A stretch of DNA of 64,000 nt from Deltaproteobacteria bacterium (GTDB lineage Bacteria > Desulfobacterota > Binatia > HRBIN30 > CADEER01), in NCBI GenBank assembly GCA_029262455.1, contig JAJCZJ010000094.1:91067-155066 (forward strand), given 5' to 3'. The notes beneath the pieces are model-generated. The model was not told the origin of the DNA. It searched no databases and was given only the letters and a program-made list of their open reading frames with translations. Both the position numbers and the translations under genes were made by a program. Positions 1-8,501 of this stretch are shown here, piece by piece. The number at the start of each line of letters is the position of its first letter. Positions within the stretch are counted from its first letter, which is position 1.

Positions 1-771
1 GGGTCCGATGCGGGCATCGCGGCCGACGCTCTCGAATGGGCGTTCGATCGCGGCATCAACTACTTCTATTGGGGAACCCGGCGCACCAAAGGCATGCAGC
101 GAGCGATCCACGCACTTGCCCCCCGGCATCGAGACGAGATGGTAGTCGCTCTTCAGAGTTACGACCTAACCGGGCTCGCCATGAACCACGCCTTCTACCG
201 CGGCTTGCGCCAACTCCGCTTGGACTACGCCGACGTATTGATCCTCGGCAAGCGCGACGGGCCCGTACCGCATCACATCCAGGACAAAGTGCTCGCCCTC
301 AAGGAAGCTGGCGTCGTCAGGCATCTCTGTGTGAGTGCGCATGATCGCAAGACCTACGAGGCACACCTGGCCAGCGGGATCTTCGATTTGATCATGGTGC
401 GCTACAACTGTGCGCACCCCGGCGCCGAGACGGAGGTCTTTCCGCTGCTCGACTCGATGGACAGGCGCCCCGGCGTCCTGGTCTACAACTCGACACGATG
501 GGGCCATCTCTTCGACCCGGCTTGGATGCCCGACGGTGAACCAACACCCGACCCGACTCACCTCTTCCGACATGCCCTCTCGCACCCAGCAGTCGATATG
601 GTCCTCACCGCACCCGCGACCAAGCAACAACTCGAGACCAACTTAAAAGCGATCGAGCAAGGTCCGCTCAGCGAAGAAGACTTCGCCTGGCTGGCACGCA
701 TCGGGAAACACGTGCACGCCAAAAACCCCAACACCAATTGGGATTTCCTCTTTCAGTCGCGCGGCGCGTAG
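1..771 (+). CDS. Aldo/keto reductase family protein (5' truncated)
   Basis: The frame is open from the first base of the window to a TAG stop, leaving 256 residues without the N-terminus. The visible N-terminal part (ALEWAFDRGINYFYWG) is the strand-helix segment that carries the catalytic tyrosine region in aldo/keto reductases, although the usual FDTA-x-x-YG wording is changed. The middle (DVLILGKRDG, then VRHLCVSAHDR and IMVRYNCAHPG) and the end (DMVLTAPATKQQLETNL) follow the beta/alpha barrel order of the family, which usually reduces carbonyls with NADPH. Substrate is unknown. The altered catalytic segment means activity cannot be assumed. Confidence 0.75.
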   Translation, partial: GSDAGIAADALEWAFDRGINYFYWGTRRTKGMQRAIHALAPRHRDEMVVALQSYDLTGLAMNHAFYRGLRQLRLDYADVLILGKRDGPVPHHIQDKVLALKEAGVVRHLCVSAHDRKTYEAHLASGIFDLIMVRYNCAHPGAETEVFPLLDSMDRRPGVLVYNSTRWGHLFDPAWMPDGEPTPDPTHLFRHALSHPAVDMVLTAPATKQQLETNLKAIEQGPLSEEDFAWLARIGKHVHAKNPNTNWDFLFQSRGA

Positions 772-886
772 AAATTGGGAACGCAGCAGGGCGCTTCTCG
801 ACCTCGGTAGCTTGGTTGCCTGACTAGCTATCCGCAGATTGACGCCGACAAACTCTGATGCTTCGCTAGACGAGTTCAGGTGCAGA

Positions 887-1621
887 ATGTATCGAGCACA
901 CCCGCCTCATACGACAGCCGCCTCCACAGCTGTACTGTTCAGACTGCTCCCCTGGGCCGTCTTGGTGGTCGCCAGTTTCGTCGGTGTGGCTCAGGCTCAC
1001 GGGATGTGCCTGGAGCAGCCGGTCTGCCCCGGGGACTGTGACGGCGACGGACGGGTTCGGGTGGCGGAGCTACTTCGGGGTGTGGGAATCGCGTTGGGTC
1101 ACTCCGGCAGGGAAGAGTGTCTAGCCTTCGACGCAGACCTAGACGATCGCGTTTCGATCGCGGAATTGTTGGCGGCGGTCGATGCGGCGCTGTGGGAGTG
1201 CAGTCCGGAGCCGGTGGGAATGACGTTCTCCGTCGGGTGGTTGGTGTTCGAGGACGCGCCCGATCTGGTCGTGCCGGGAACGCACCCGGAAGCAAATATC
1301 TTCACGGTCACCAGGAGGAGAACCTACCCCAAGGCTCCACCGCTGCGACGAGGTCCAGGACTCGCGGGAACAATAGTCGTGGTCGGACTGAACGAGGGTG
1401 GCGAAGAAGTCGCCCGGACTTGGGAGCTCGACCCTCGATGGGTGCACTTCGACTACCGCGACCGGCCACCCGAAACCTTCCTTCGATCCGAGGCAGGGTT
1501 CTCCGCGCACTTCTTCTACGAGCCAGGGATCACAACCTTGGAGTTTTATCTCTCGCTCGGCCATTTCGGCGACGAGCTACGGCTACGCCGACTCGGCAGC
1601 ACAGCAGTATGCACACCCTGA
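887..1621 (+). CDS. Secreted protein with N-terminal dockerin-like EF-hand pair
   Basis: I chose the ATG at 887 rather than the TTG at 839 because a signal peptide follows it directly (hydrophobic stretch LLPWAVLVVASFVG ending in AQAHG). The mature protein opens with two calcium-loop repeats, CPGDCDGDGRVRVAELLRG and a second around DADLDDRVSIAELLAAVD, closed by a cysteine pair as in the dockerin-like doublets elsewhere in this window. The remaining roughly 150 residues are beta-rich and not recognised. Predicted length is 244 aa. It is exported. Calcium binding and a role in attaching to a partner are inferred from the dockerin resemblance; no cohesin domain is visible in the window. Confidence 0.7.
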   Translation: MYRAHPPHTTAASTAVLFRLLPWAVLVVASFVGVAQAHGMCLEQPVCPGDCDGDGRVRVAELLRGVGIALGHSGREECLAFDADLDDRVSIAELLAAVDAALWECSPEPVGMTFSVGWLVFEDAPDLVVPGTHPEANIFTVTRRRTYPKAPPLRRGPGLAGTIVVVGLNEGGEEVARTWELDPRWVHFDYRDRPPETFLRSEAGFSAHFFYEPGITTLEFYLSLGHFGDELRLRRLGSTAVCTP

Positions 1622-1740
1622 CCGAAACTGCCGCGCTTCAACCCGGGATGAATGGCGAACTCACCGGAGTCTAGGCGCCGAAGCATCCGCGTCTGTCAGC
1701 GCTTCATCTGCGGTTTCTTCTCCGTCGTCGCCGCGGACAA

Positions 1741-3105
1741 CTAGTTCAGGTGTTCCAGCAAACGCGGCCACAACCATTCCGCGAAACGCTCGTGGCCTTC
1801 GGGGGACAAGTGGAAATCCCCGGGGACATCGCGCGCAAACCACTTTGCTCGATGCGGATCCTCCACGAGCTCCTCGAAGAATTCGACGGTGTCGATCAGC
1901 TCAAAGCCACCTTCTCGGAGATCAGCACGCACGCGATCGTGGGCGGCTACGCCCGAACCCTCCCACATATCGATTGCGACCGGATCTCGACCGAGAGCGG
2001 TGGCAGTCACCTGCCGCGAGGCCAAAAGCACGACAATGATCTCAGAGCCCGCCAACTCGACATCCTTGCGCAATGCTCGCTCAACGATCGAGAAGTGGAG
2101 AAAACCTTCTTCCCGGGCATTCTTGAGGCGACCGTACCATTCACCGAAAACCCCGGCACTCCCGAGCCAAGATCCGAGTCGAGCAAATCCAGATGCGAGC
2201 TGTACAGCAGCCGCTGAACGTTGGGCGAATACACGTACAAAGTAAGGCGCCGGTCCACTCACGAGCCGCTCGCGCACCGGGACTTTCCAGATCGCAGACT
2301 CACAACGCGGCGAAGGCTCGTCTCCGTAGACGAGCAACGGCTGCATCCCACAGCAAACGCTGGGGCGATCCATCTCGTGGATGTCGTTGCCTATGAAGAC
2401 GTAGTGTACGACGACGTCGGGGGCTTGCGTCGTCAACCATCGCCGGGCCGCCAACCATTGGGTGTCCGCGCTCGTACCCCAGTATCCCGCGTTGATGTGA
2501 CGACGGTCTGAGTCCCAACGATCGAACCAACTGGGAAACGCAGCACTGGGACCACCCGCGCCGGTCCCAAACACCATCGAATCACCGAGATGAACGACTG
2601 ACGCTTGCGAGCCGTCTTGCTTCAGGGGATCGCTCCAACCAAAAGACTCACGCCCGGTCGAATAGGCAGCGGCACAGCCTGGGTCCCAGTGTTCCGATCG
2701 CAGCGACGCGAAACCGACCACTGACCCGACCGGTGCCGGATGCAATTGGAGGAGGCCTACCAGCAAAGCCTCGACCACGAGCAGAGACAATCCCACGGAT
2801 GAGATTGCGAGTAAAAGTCGCGAAGCTCCCACCCGGTCGCTCGAGGACCATAAGAGAACGATCAATCCAGCGGCGAACAAGAAGCTCGTTGCACCAAGAT
2901 CCCAAAAACCCACCTGTTGAACGACCACACCAGACACAAAGCTCAGCGGCACTAAAGCCAGTGCCACCCCAGTCAGCCACAGCCGCCCCTGCCATTCGCC
3001 CAAAGATAGGCGGGCACGCGCAAGTCCGCCAAACACTGCTCCCATGACGAGTGGGAAAACAACTAGCGCTATGGCGTAAAAAATGGGGGTCGATTCCGCG
3101 ATCAT
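1741..3105 (-). CDS. Membrane-anchored SGNH/GDSL-type hydrolase
   Basis: The 454-aa protein starts with about four hydrophobic helices in residues 1-120, followed by an SGNH hydrolase domain. Block I is VVHLGDSMVFG with the nucleophile near Ser176. A block III-like segment reads FIGNDIHEM, and the catalytic Asp/His sit near the end in DFHLSPEGHE (about residues 430-432). Such proteins usually hydrolyse or transfer acyl groups on cell-surface glycans or lipids. The membrane part suggests the active site faces the periplasm. Substrate is unknown. Both neighbours are secreted proteins of unknown role, so context does not help. Confidence 0.75.
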   Translation of the reverse strand: MIAESTPIFYAIALVVFPLVMGAVFGGLARARLSLGEWQGRLWLTGVALALVPLSFVSGVVVQQVGFWDLGATSFLFAAGLIVLLWSSSDRVGASRLLLAISSVGLSLLVVEALLVGLLQLHPAPVGSVVGFASLRSEHWDPGCAAAYSTGRESFGWSDPLKQDGSQASVVHLGDSMVFGTGAGGPSAAFPSWFDRWDSDRRHINAGYWGTSADTQWLAARRWLTTQAPDVVVHYVFIGNDIHEMDRPSVCCGMQPLLVYGDEPSPRCESAIWKVPVRERLVSGPAPYFVRVFAQRSAAAVQLASGFARLGSWLGSAGVFGEWYGRLKNAREEGFLHFSIVERALRKDVELAGSEIIVVLLASRQVTATALGRDPVAIDMWEGSGVAAHDRVRADLREGGFELIDTVEFFEELVEDPHRAKWFARDVPGDFHLSPEGHERFAEWLWPRLLEHLN

Positions 3106-3175
3106 GGTTCATCAAATGCCGCAGATCAGCGCGAAGTCCAAGCCGCGGTCGTACGCCGAAGCGCAGTAGCTATCG

Positions 3176-3322
3176 GTGAGCAAATGGCGGCGGCGCTGCA
3201 TCATCGAGATCTTCGACTTTGCAGTCGTATCCCACGCCGTTCCACCCGGAGATCGCAACGGCGACCGCCGCACTTCGATCAAAGAAGTGATTACCGCCGT
3301 TCGAATCGCGCTCCTGGCCTGA
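3176..3322 (+). pseudogene. Relic of a dockerin-like repeat
   Basis: One open stretch reads PPGDRNGDRRTSIKEVITAV followed by RIALLA and a stop. It aligns by eye with the intact dockerin-like repeats of this window (CPGDCNGDG...INELVRAVGILLG), but both cysteines and one Gly of the calcium loop are lost and no signal peptide or body precedes it. I read it as the degraded end of a former secreted protein. The flanking bases 3106-3175 and 3323-3483 show nothing else. It could still be a chance match because the repeat is short. Confidence 0.35.
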
Positions 3323-3483
3323 GCAGCTCCGCGTGCTTCCCCGCCGAATCTGCCGAACTAATCTGCAGAACTAGTCTGCCGAAACCAATCGCGGCGGTAC
3401 AAACGAGCTTCGCCGGACAGCGAATCGGGCTTCCTTAGAAACCACAGACGAACGTCGCTAAACCCCGGTGGCGCGACCGTGCA

Positions 3484-4008
3484 CTACTTCCTCGTCATCC
3501 TCAGTCGGATCGAAGCGTCGCCGGAGACGGTCGGAATGAACGTGGGGTTCACGACAAATTGGGCTTGTACCTCGACGACGATGGGCTTGCCCATAAAAAC
3601 GCCCGGGTGGGCCGCCTCGGCTGCGTCGAGGTCCAACCAGAAGTGCCCGTTGAGCAAGCAAGGAATCAGCGGCGTCGAGCAGGTCTCGACCGCGGTAATC
3701 GTCGTCTCCAGCTTGGATGGCTCGAGGATCGTTAGACCGTTGACAACAGCGACACCGGACAATGATCCATTGCTCGGCGCGGTCGGAACGGTGACCGAAA
3801 AGTCTACTTCGACAACGCGGTGGCGTTTCCCTCTCTTCAACGAGGCGCTCAAGATGGTATCGAAGTCTTTGATCTGTGCCGACGTCGTGCTGGCGTAGGC
3901 TGCAATCTTGCCCGGCGATGTATCAGCAGCCTCAGAAGCCGGGGCCGCGCTAAAAACGACAGCGGAAGTCACCAGCGCAATCGCAACCAAATTCGACCAT
4001 AGCTTCAT
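3484..4008 (-). CDS. Small secreted protein of unknown function
   Basis: The ATG at 4008 was chosen over an upstream in-frame start at 4131 because it has a Shine-Dalgarno GGGAG about 7 nt upstream and begins a clear signal peptide (MKLWSNLVAIALVTSAVVFS, then AAPASEA). The mature part is about 150 residues, beta-rich, with two cysteines near CSTPLIPCLL. I do not recognise a family. It is probably a periplasmic or surface protein. It stands alone between the dockerin relic and the repeat element, with no operon partner. Confidence 0.65.
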   Translation of the reverse strand: MKLWSNLVAIALVTSAVVFSAAPASEAADTSPGKIAAYASTTSAQIKDFDTILSASLKRGKRHRVVEVDFSVTVPTAPSNGSLSGVAVVNGLTILEPSKLETTITAVETCSTPLIPCLLNGHFWLDLDAAEAAHPGVFMGKPIVVEVQAQFVVNPTFIPTVSGDASIRLRMTRK

Positions 4009-4238
4009 GAAAATCTCCCGGCTCCGCGGAGCCTGTTCGGACGAAACGCGGCACGTGCGCTGACCTCGCCCCAATAACCTCGACACCCCGGGTCTAAGCC
4101 CAACTCGGCCTAGCCCGACGCGACCGAACAATCATCAATCGATCGCTAGTTGGCTAGGTGCGCCATAACATCCGATTGATGCGTCTATTGCCAGAGAAAA
4201 CTGGAACTCGCCTCAGGCTCAGGCCAATCTCACCCTAG

Positions 4239-4430
4239 CCGTCCGTTGAAAAACAGGTGCGCAAGCGAAAATGAGGATTTTTGTGTCACAGCAAGGCGGC
4301 GAACCGGCCTGTCCACCAAAGCCATGTGCGGCGGTGGGAGGCAAAGCCTAAGCTTTTGTTGAGGATTCGCCAACGACGCTGTGGCGCGAAAAGACCATTT
4401 GCAGCGCGTGTCCTGTTTTTCAACGGGCTG
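4239..4430. mobile_element. MITE-like element, copy 1, with CTAG target duplication
   Basis: The ends are inverted repeats: the left end reads CCGTCCGTTGAAAAACAGG and the right end, read on the opposite strand, CAGCCCGTTGAAAAACAGG. The 192-bp element has no coding capacity. It is flanked on both sides by CTAG (4235-4238 and 4431-4434), which looks like a 4-bp target-site duplication. Internal blocks such as TTTTGTTGAGGATTCG are shared with the copy at 26921-27081. The rest of the gap 4009-4537 shows nothing else that I can identify. The transposase that moves it is not in this window. Confidence 0.8.
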
Positions 4431-4537
4431 CTAGGCCATGGCGGCCTGCAGGGGGGCGGAGGCGCGAACGAAGATCAACCCCGCGCGAGAGCGCCGTTCG
4501 TATCGGGGCATCGCCGAATCGCGAAATTCGAGTGCGT

Positions 4538-6208
4538 CTAGTTCGCTTGGAATGCCTCGAAAATCGACCGGATCCAGACAGCCTCGTTCGCTAGGTAGGC
4601 TTCCACACCATCGATCGCGCGTAGCGGCTCGGCGCGGCCGATTCGATGCAGACCCAGTACGCGCAAGCTTCGCTGATCGAGGAGCGGGCTCCCGGACATG
4701 CCCCGCTCGGTGGGCGCCCCATAGTGAATCCGCCTGCCGCGCGGAGACGCAGGATGTTCATCGACCTCATGATCTACCACGCGGTTGTCACTGAGGCTGA
4801 TCTCCAATCCGCGACCATCTGGATGGCCGATGAGATAGACACTATCGGCCGGCTTATCGTCCCTGGGTGGCAGCGGGCGATCCTCGTCGTTGGTGGCGAG
4901 AACGTCTTCTCTGGACAAGCGGCGACCGTCCTCGTCTTCGAGAACGGCGATCGCTGCATCGAGATTCTCGCGCGGTGAGTGCCAAAGCAACTCGCGCACC
5001 CTGAAAATCTCCTGTTGATCCTGCCCCCGCCAGAAATGGAAGATGACGTCAGCCTTCGGCACGCGCACGCTCGGATGTCGCCCATCCTCGCTGAGGACGT
5101 GGTTATTGGTGACTAGCACCGGACCTACAAGGCCGAGATCCGCGCCGTTGATCAAGAAGCCCGTCCCCCCAGACTTCTTGCCCTGCGCGCAAAGGTCTCG
5201 GTCGACGATCTGACAAACCCGCGCCGAGGCTTCGACGAGTTGGACGATGGTCTTGAGCGGCTGGGTCGGGTTCTCGCCGAGGATTGCCTGCAACTCGCCT
5301 CCAACGTCCCCTCCTGGGCCACCGGCCCCTGCCTGCAGAGCGGACGCAACTGAGGCGAGGCCGCTCGAAGAGTAGCTGACACTTCCCGAAGTGCTGAGGG
5401 CTTTCATGTCGAGGGCGAACAGCACTTTGGAAGCGGGATCGTCTCCGCCAGGCGAAACGCCCCAAATCTCGCGCAGTTGCCGCGATTCGGCGGCTAGCGC
5501 GAAAGCGTCGACATGTTCGTGATTGGTGAACTCGCCGTAGTTGTGACCCGCGTTCTTCAGATCATTCAGAGCCAGGTAGGCGTTCGCCGCCGCTGCGTGC
5601 GTCCAAGGCGTCCACTTCTCAATTGCCTGCAGATCCCGCAACAGCGTCGCGGCGACGTCCTCTGATCGATATTGGCCGCCGGTCGCGACCCCTTCGCGTT
5701 CGGCACGGTGCACTAACCCGACGAGATTGGCCCCATGCCATGCCGGATCGAGCGGGTAGCAGGTCTGGTAGGAGCCAATTGCCTTGACCAACTCCCGCGA
5801 GGCCCGGTCCCGATCGTTCGCAAATCGCACAAAACGCTGCTTGTACACTCGGCCGAGTAAGCCGAAGGCCTCACTCTTTTCTTCCGCATCGGACGGCGAG
5901 AGACTTTGCGCGAGTTTCTGAAGGATCGACTCGGCGACAGCCAGCTGGCCCTGCTCGATCAGCGCCTGCGCATGCTGGCGCCGGACATAAGGACTATCGT
6001 CACCGATGCTCGTCAGGCCGTCCGCGAAACGTGCCATGGCGTCAAAACGCCGGCGTTTCCGTAGCCCATCGAGAATCTCTTTTGTCTGCTTGGCCGGCGG
6101 CGGATCCGAGAGAGATTTCAGTAGTTCACTGACCGCAGAGGATGCGTCGGCGTCTTCAGTCGCCTCCAAGATGTCTCGGACCTGTTCCGGTTCAAGCGGA
6201 TCACTCAC
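4538..6208 (-). CDS. TPR-like protein fused to a trypsin-fold serine protease
   Basis: 556 residues with no signal peptide or membrane segment, so probably cytoplasmic. Residues about 40-250 are helical repeats resembling TPR (for example QALIEQGQLAVAESILQKLA and NAYLALNDLKNAGHNY). A Gly/Ser-rich linker follows at about 265-305. The C-terminal domain has a trypsin-type triad: His370 in VTNNHV, Asp417 in NLDAAIAVLED, Ser505 in RGMSGSPLL. The GTG start overlaps the TGA stop of the upstream protease-nuclease gene by 4 nt (GTGA), so the two are translated together. HtrA-type proteases are usually exported; a cytoplasmic TPR-controlled one fits a sensor or regulator role. It may cut its operon partner; that is inference. 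Confidence 0.8.
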   Translation of the reverse strand: MSDPLEPEQVRDILEATEDADASSAVSELLKSLSDPPPAKQTKEILDGLRKRRRFDAMARFADGLTSIGDDSPYVRRQHAQALIEQGQLAVAESILQKLAQSLSPSDAEEKSEAFGLLGRVYKQRFVRFANDRDRASRELVKAIGSYQTCYPLDPAWHGANLVGLVHRAEREGVATGGQYRSEDVAATLLRDLQAIEKWTPWTHAAAANAYLALNDLKNAGHNYGEFTNHEHVDAFALAAESRQLREIWGVSPGGDDPASKVLFALDMKALSTSGSVSYSSSGLASVASALQAGAGGPGGDVGGELQAILGENPTQPLKTIVQLVEASARVCQIVDRDLCAQGKKSGGTGFLINGADLGLVGPVLVTNNHVLSEDGRHPSVRVPKADVIFHFWRGQDQQEIFRVRELLWHSPRENLDAAIAVLEDEDGRRLSREDVLATNDEDRPLPPRDDKPADSVYLIGHPDGRGLEISLSDNRVVDHEVDEHPASPRGRRIHYGAPTERGMSGSPLLDQRSLRVLGLHRIGRAEPLRAIDGVEAYLANEAVWIRSIFEAFQAN

Positions 6209-8403
6209 GATTGCGCCCCCGGGCCGACATAGCGGTCGATACCGCCTAGTGCCCGAACACTTTCACCGTCATCTGACTCGAACTGATCCGAACTTTCAAT
6301 CTCTGGCGGAAAGTCGATGTCTGGCAACAGCGCTTGCAGATCGGGAACCGAGATCATCTTGCTCTTTAGAGCCGTCGATACTGCGAACTCCCACTCGACA
6401 TCGGAGAGATCCTGATCGAGAACAAAGGCAAAACTCTCCAGCTTGCCACCACTGCGCGCAACAACGATCTTCCAGTAGCGAGTCGGTATCTGGATCCGAA
6501 CAGTCCCTTCGAGATCACGCCCCTTGAATACGCGATCGTTCGGGTCCAGCACTGGGCCCGCAATGACACAGTACTTTTCCATCTCCGACTTCGATTGCTT
6601 CAGTACGAGGTTCTCCAGTTTGCCCCAAATACCGCCCATCTGGGAACGGTTGAATCCCGCGACCTGCGGCGAGCAGTTGGTGACGTGGTAGGTATCTCCA
6701 TTCGCGCGCCGCAACTCTTCGAAGGTCTTTCCCCAAGCGACATCGTCACGGCGGACGATGTGGCCCTTATCAAACGCCTTTCGATCTCTTGTAAAAAACT
6801 TGTCGGGCAACTGGTGAATCTCTGGAATGCGCGGGTCGGAGAACCATTTCTCGATGTCGTTTTTACCAAGTCCGGAGAGTCCGGCGCGCGTATAAACCTG
6901 GTCCGGGTCGGGTCTTCGACTTTCCGGGCGCGCATCGACGTTGGACGCTGTGAACAGGGCTAGCCTGCGCTTCTTGTGCATGACGACCGAAAAATGCTCG
7001 TACGGAATGACGATCTTGCCATCGTCGAGTTTGGAAGCGATTTTCTTGTCGACCACCGTCGGCATTCGCAAACGTATGCCGAGGTATTTTTCGTCGTACC
7101 CTGTCCGGCCATCGTAGTCTTCGTCGCGAAACGGCTCTGCCATCCGCTCGACATCCGCGCCCCCGCCTCCTCCTAGGCTGGCGGTCGTAGCCGCCCCGCC
7201 GTCGTTGGGTTGCTGCCGCGGATTCCCCAGCCTCACGGTCACTTCCAAAGGGATACTCCACGACGCACCATCGCCGAGCGACAATCCCCGCACACCGGCC
7301 CCTGCCGGTTCTTGAAGTTGAATCGTGCGCGCCGATTCGACCTGCGGATCAGCTTCTTCCCAAACACTGTCCCAAGGGGTAGTTCCACTTACAATCGACG
7401 AAGCGAAGTTGACCCCGGCGGCTTCGACGCGGCGGTCGCGGGCCAGTTCATAGCTCGGTACGGCGAAGTTGGCCTCGAGGTAACGTCCGGCAAAATGGAG
7501 CGCAACCACATCTCCGGTCTTCACATCGATCACGGCGGAGCCGGAGTTGCCACCAAGGGTGGAACTGTCGTGCGTCGACGCCGGGACAAGGTTGCCGAAG
7601 CTAGGATAATCTTGCCGCACGCCGAGCTTGCCGGGCTGCAGTCTCTTGACGTTGAAGACCTTTTCGAAAATCCGGTTCTGCAGCTCGATGTCGTTGCGCG
7701 TATCGAGGGCGGGGTATCCAATGACAGCAACCTCACGGCCCTTCATGTCTCCGGGATTCTCCGTCGAGAACCTCAAGGGGCGACTGCCGTCGTCGAGGCC
7801 TGAGACCGAGAGCAACGCCATATCCCAGAACGGATGGATCATGACGATTCGGTCGACATGGAACAAACGGGAATCGGAGCTGTTGTTCTCGCGTTTCATG
7901 TCGACATCAGCGGACTGGCCCGACTGGAAGGATAGCCCCTCGCGGCCCACGCCATTCGCAAACAAGATGGCAACATGCCGGTTTGTCATCACCAACCCGT
8001 CGCCAACGACGAATCCAGTGCCACCGTACGGTAGGGATGAGTTCGGCAACTCGATACGCCCAATCGACGGGATCGCAGCCTCGATATTTCGCCGAGGCTC
8101 AGCCTGGTCGAGATGCTCGAAAGGCCAGCCCGGGATCGAGAATGTGTCGTTCTCGACGAACAGGACGGGCCGTTCCTTCGGCAGCACCAGCGCCTCCAAG
8201 GCGTCCGCCTCGGCATCGCTCACATTCTGCCCCGTCTTGATTCGTTCCAGCCCGCGCTTTGCATCCTCACGCTCCTCGTCCGAGGCTTTGGGGTCGGATT
8301 CAATCGCTTCGAGCAGGTGGTCGTCGTCAGAAAGGGATTCGAGCATACCTTCTTCCGGCGAGATCTTTTCCATGTATCCCTTTAGACGCTGCTTCCGGTT
8401 CAT
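6205..8403 (-). CDS. Trypsin-fold protease fused to DNA/RNA non-specific endonuclease
   Basis: The ATG at 8403 has GGAGG five bases upstream, so I prefer it to the GTG at 8409; length is 732 aa. Residues 1-75 are an acidic helical segment. Residues about 105-335 form a trypsin-fold protease: His143 in MTNRHVA, Asp194 in FWDMALL, Ser287 in GGNSGSA. After a Gly-rich linker (about 398-416), residues about 440-690 match the NUC1/EndoG nuclease family: DKGH with His548 as general base (usually DRGH), then NCSPQ...FN...W..LE with Asn585, Trp593 and Glu597. No export signal is present, unlike many secreted NUC1 enzymes. All key residues of both domains look intact. A controlled nuclease effector is the likeliest reading. 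Confidence 0.85.
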   Translation of the reverse strand: MNRKQRLKGYMEKISPEEGMLESLSDDDHLLEAIESDPKASDEEREDAKRGLERIKTGQNVSDAEADALEALVLPKERPVLFVENDTFSIPGWPFEHLDQAEPRRNIEAAIPSIGRIELPNSSLPYGGTGFVVGDGLVMTNRHVAILFANGVGREGLSFQSGQSADVDMKRENNSSDSRLFHVDRIVMIHPFWDMALLSVSGLDDGSRPLRFSTENPGDMKGREVAVIGYPALDTRNDIELQNRIFEKVFNVKRLQPGKLGVRQDYPSFGNLVPASTHDSSTLGGNSGSAVIDVKTGDVVALHFAGRYLEANFAVPSYELARDRRVEAAGVNFASSIVSGTTPWDSVWEEADPQVESARTIQLQEPAGAGVRGLSLGDGASWSIPLEVTVRLGNPRQQPNDGGAATTASLGGGGGADVERMAEPFRDEDYDGRTGYDEKYLGIRLRMPTVVDKKIASKLDDGKIVIPYEHFSVVMHKKRRLALFTASNVDARPESRRPDPDQVYTRAGLSGLGKNDIEKWFSDPRIPEIHQLPDKFFTRDRKAFDKGHIVRRDDVAWGKTFEELRRANGDTYHVTNCSPQVAGFNRSQMGGIWGKLENLVLKQSKSEMEKYCVIAGPVLDPNDRVFKGRDLEGTVRIQIPTRYWKIVVARSGGKLESFAFVLDQDLSDVEWEFAVSTALKSKMISVPDLQALLPDIDFPPEIESSDQFESDDGESVRALGGIDRYVGPGAQS

Positions 8404-8471
8404 CGGCACCTCCGTCTTGCCTACGCCAAAGGAATCGCCAGCATTGCCAACGATCCAAAGACATTGGCTCG

Positions 8472-8501
8472 ATTAGATTCGCTTGGGTTCGACACTCGAA
8501 C
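8472..8501 (-). promoter_or_regulatory. Candidate promoter and dyad operator of the protease-nuclease operon
   Basis: A perfect dyad GTTCGA-CAC-TCGAAC occupies 8487-8501. Reading on the minus strand, TTCGAG (8495-8500) could be a weak -35 and TCTAAT (8472-8477) a good -10, with a 17-bp spacer, so the dyad would cover the -35. This would suit a repressor controlling the operon that starts at 8403. No regulator gene is adjacent. The remaining gap up to 8666 also holds the promoter of the next rightward gene, not resolved. Confidence 0.4.

Noticed and set aside
8487..8501. LexA/SOS-box reading of the dyad
   Set aside because: The dyad GTTCGA-CAC-TCGAAC has the arms in the opposite order to GAAC-N4-GTTC boxes and does not match the GTTC-N7-GTTC direct repeat of alphaproteobacteria, so an SOS link is not supported.
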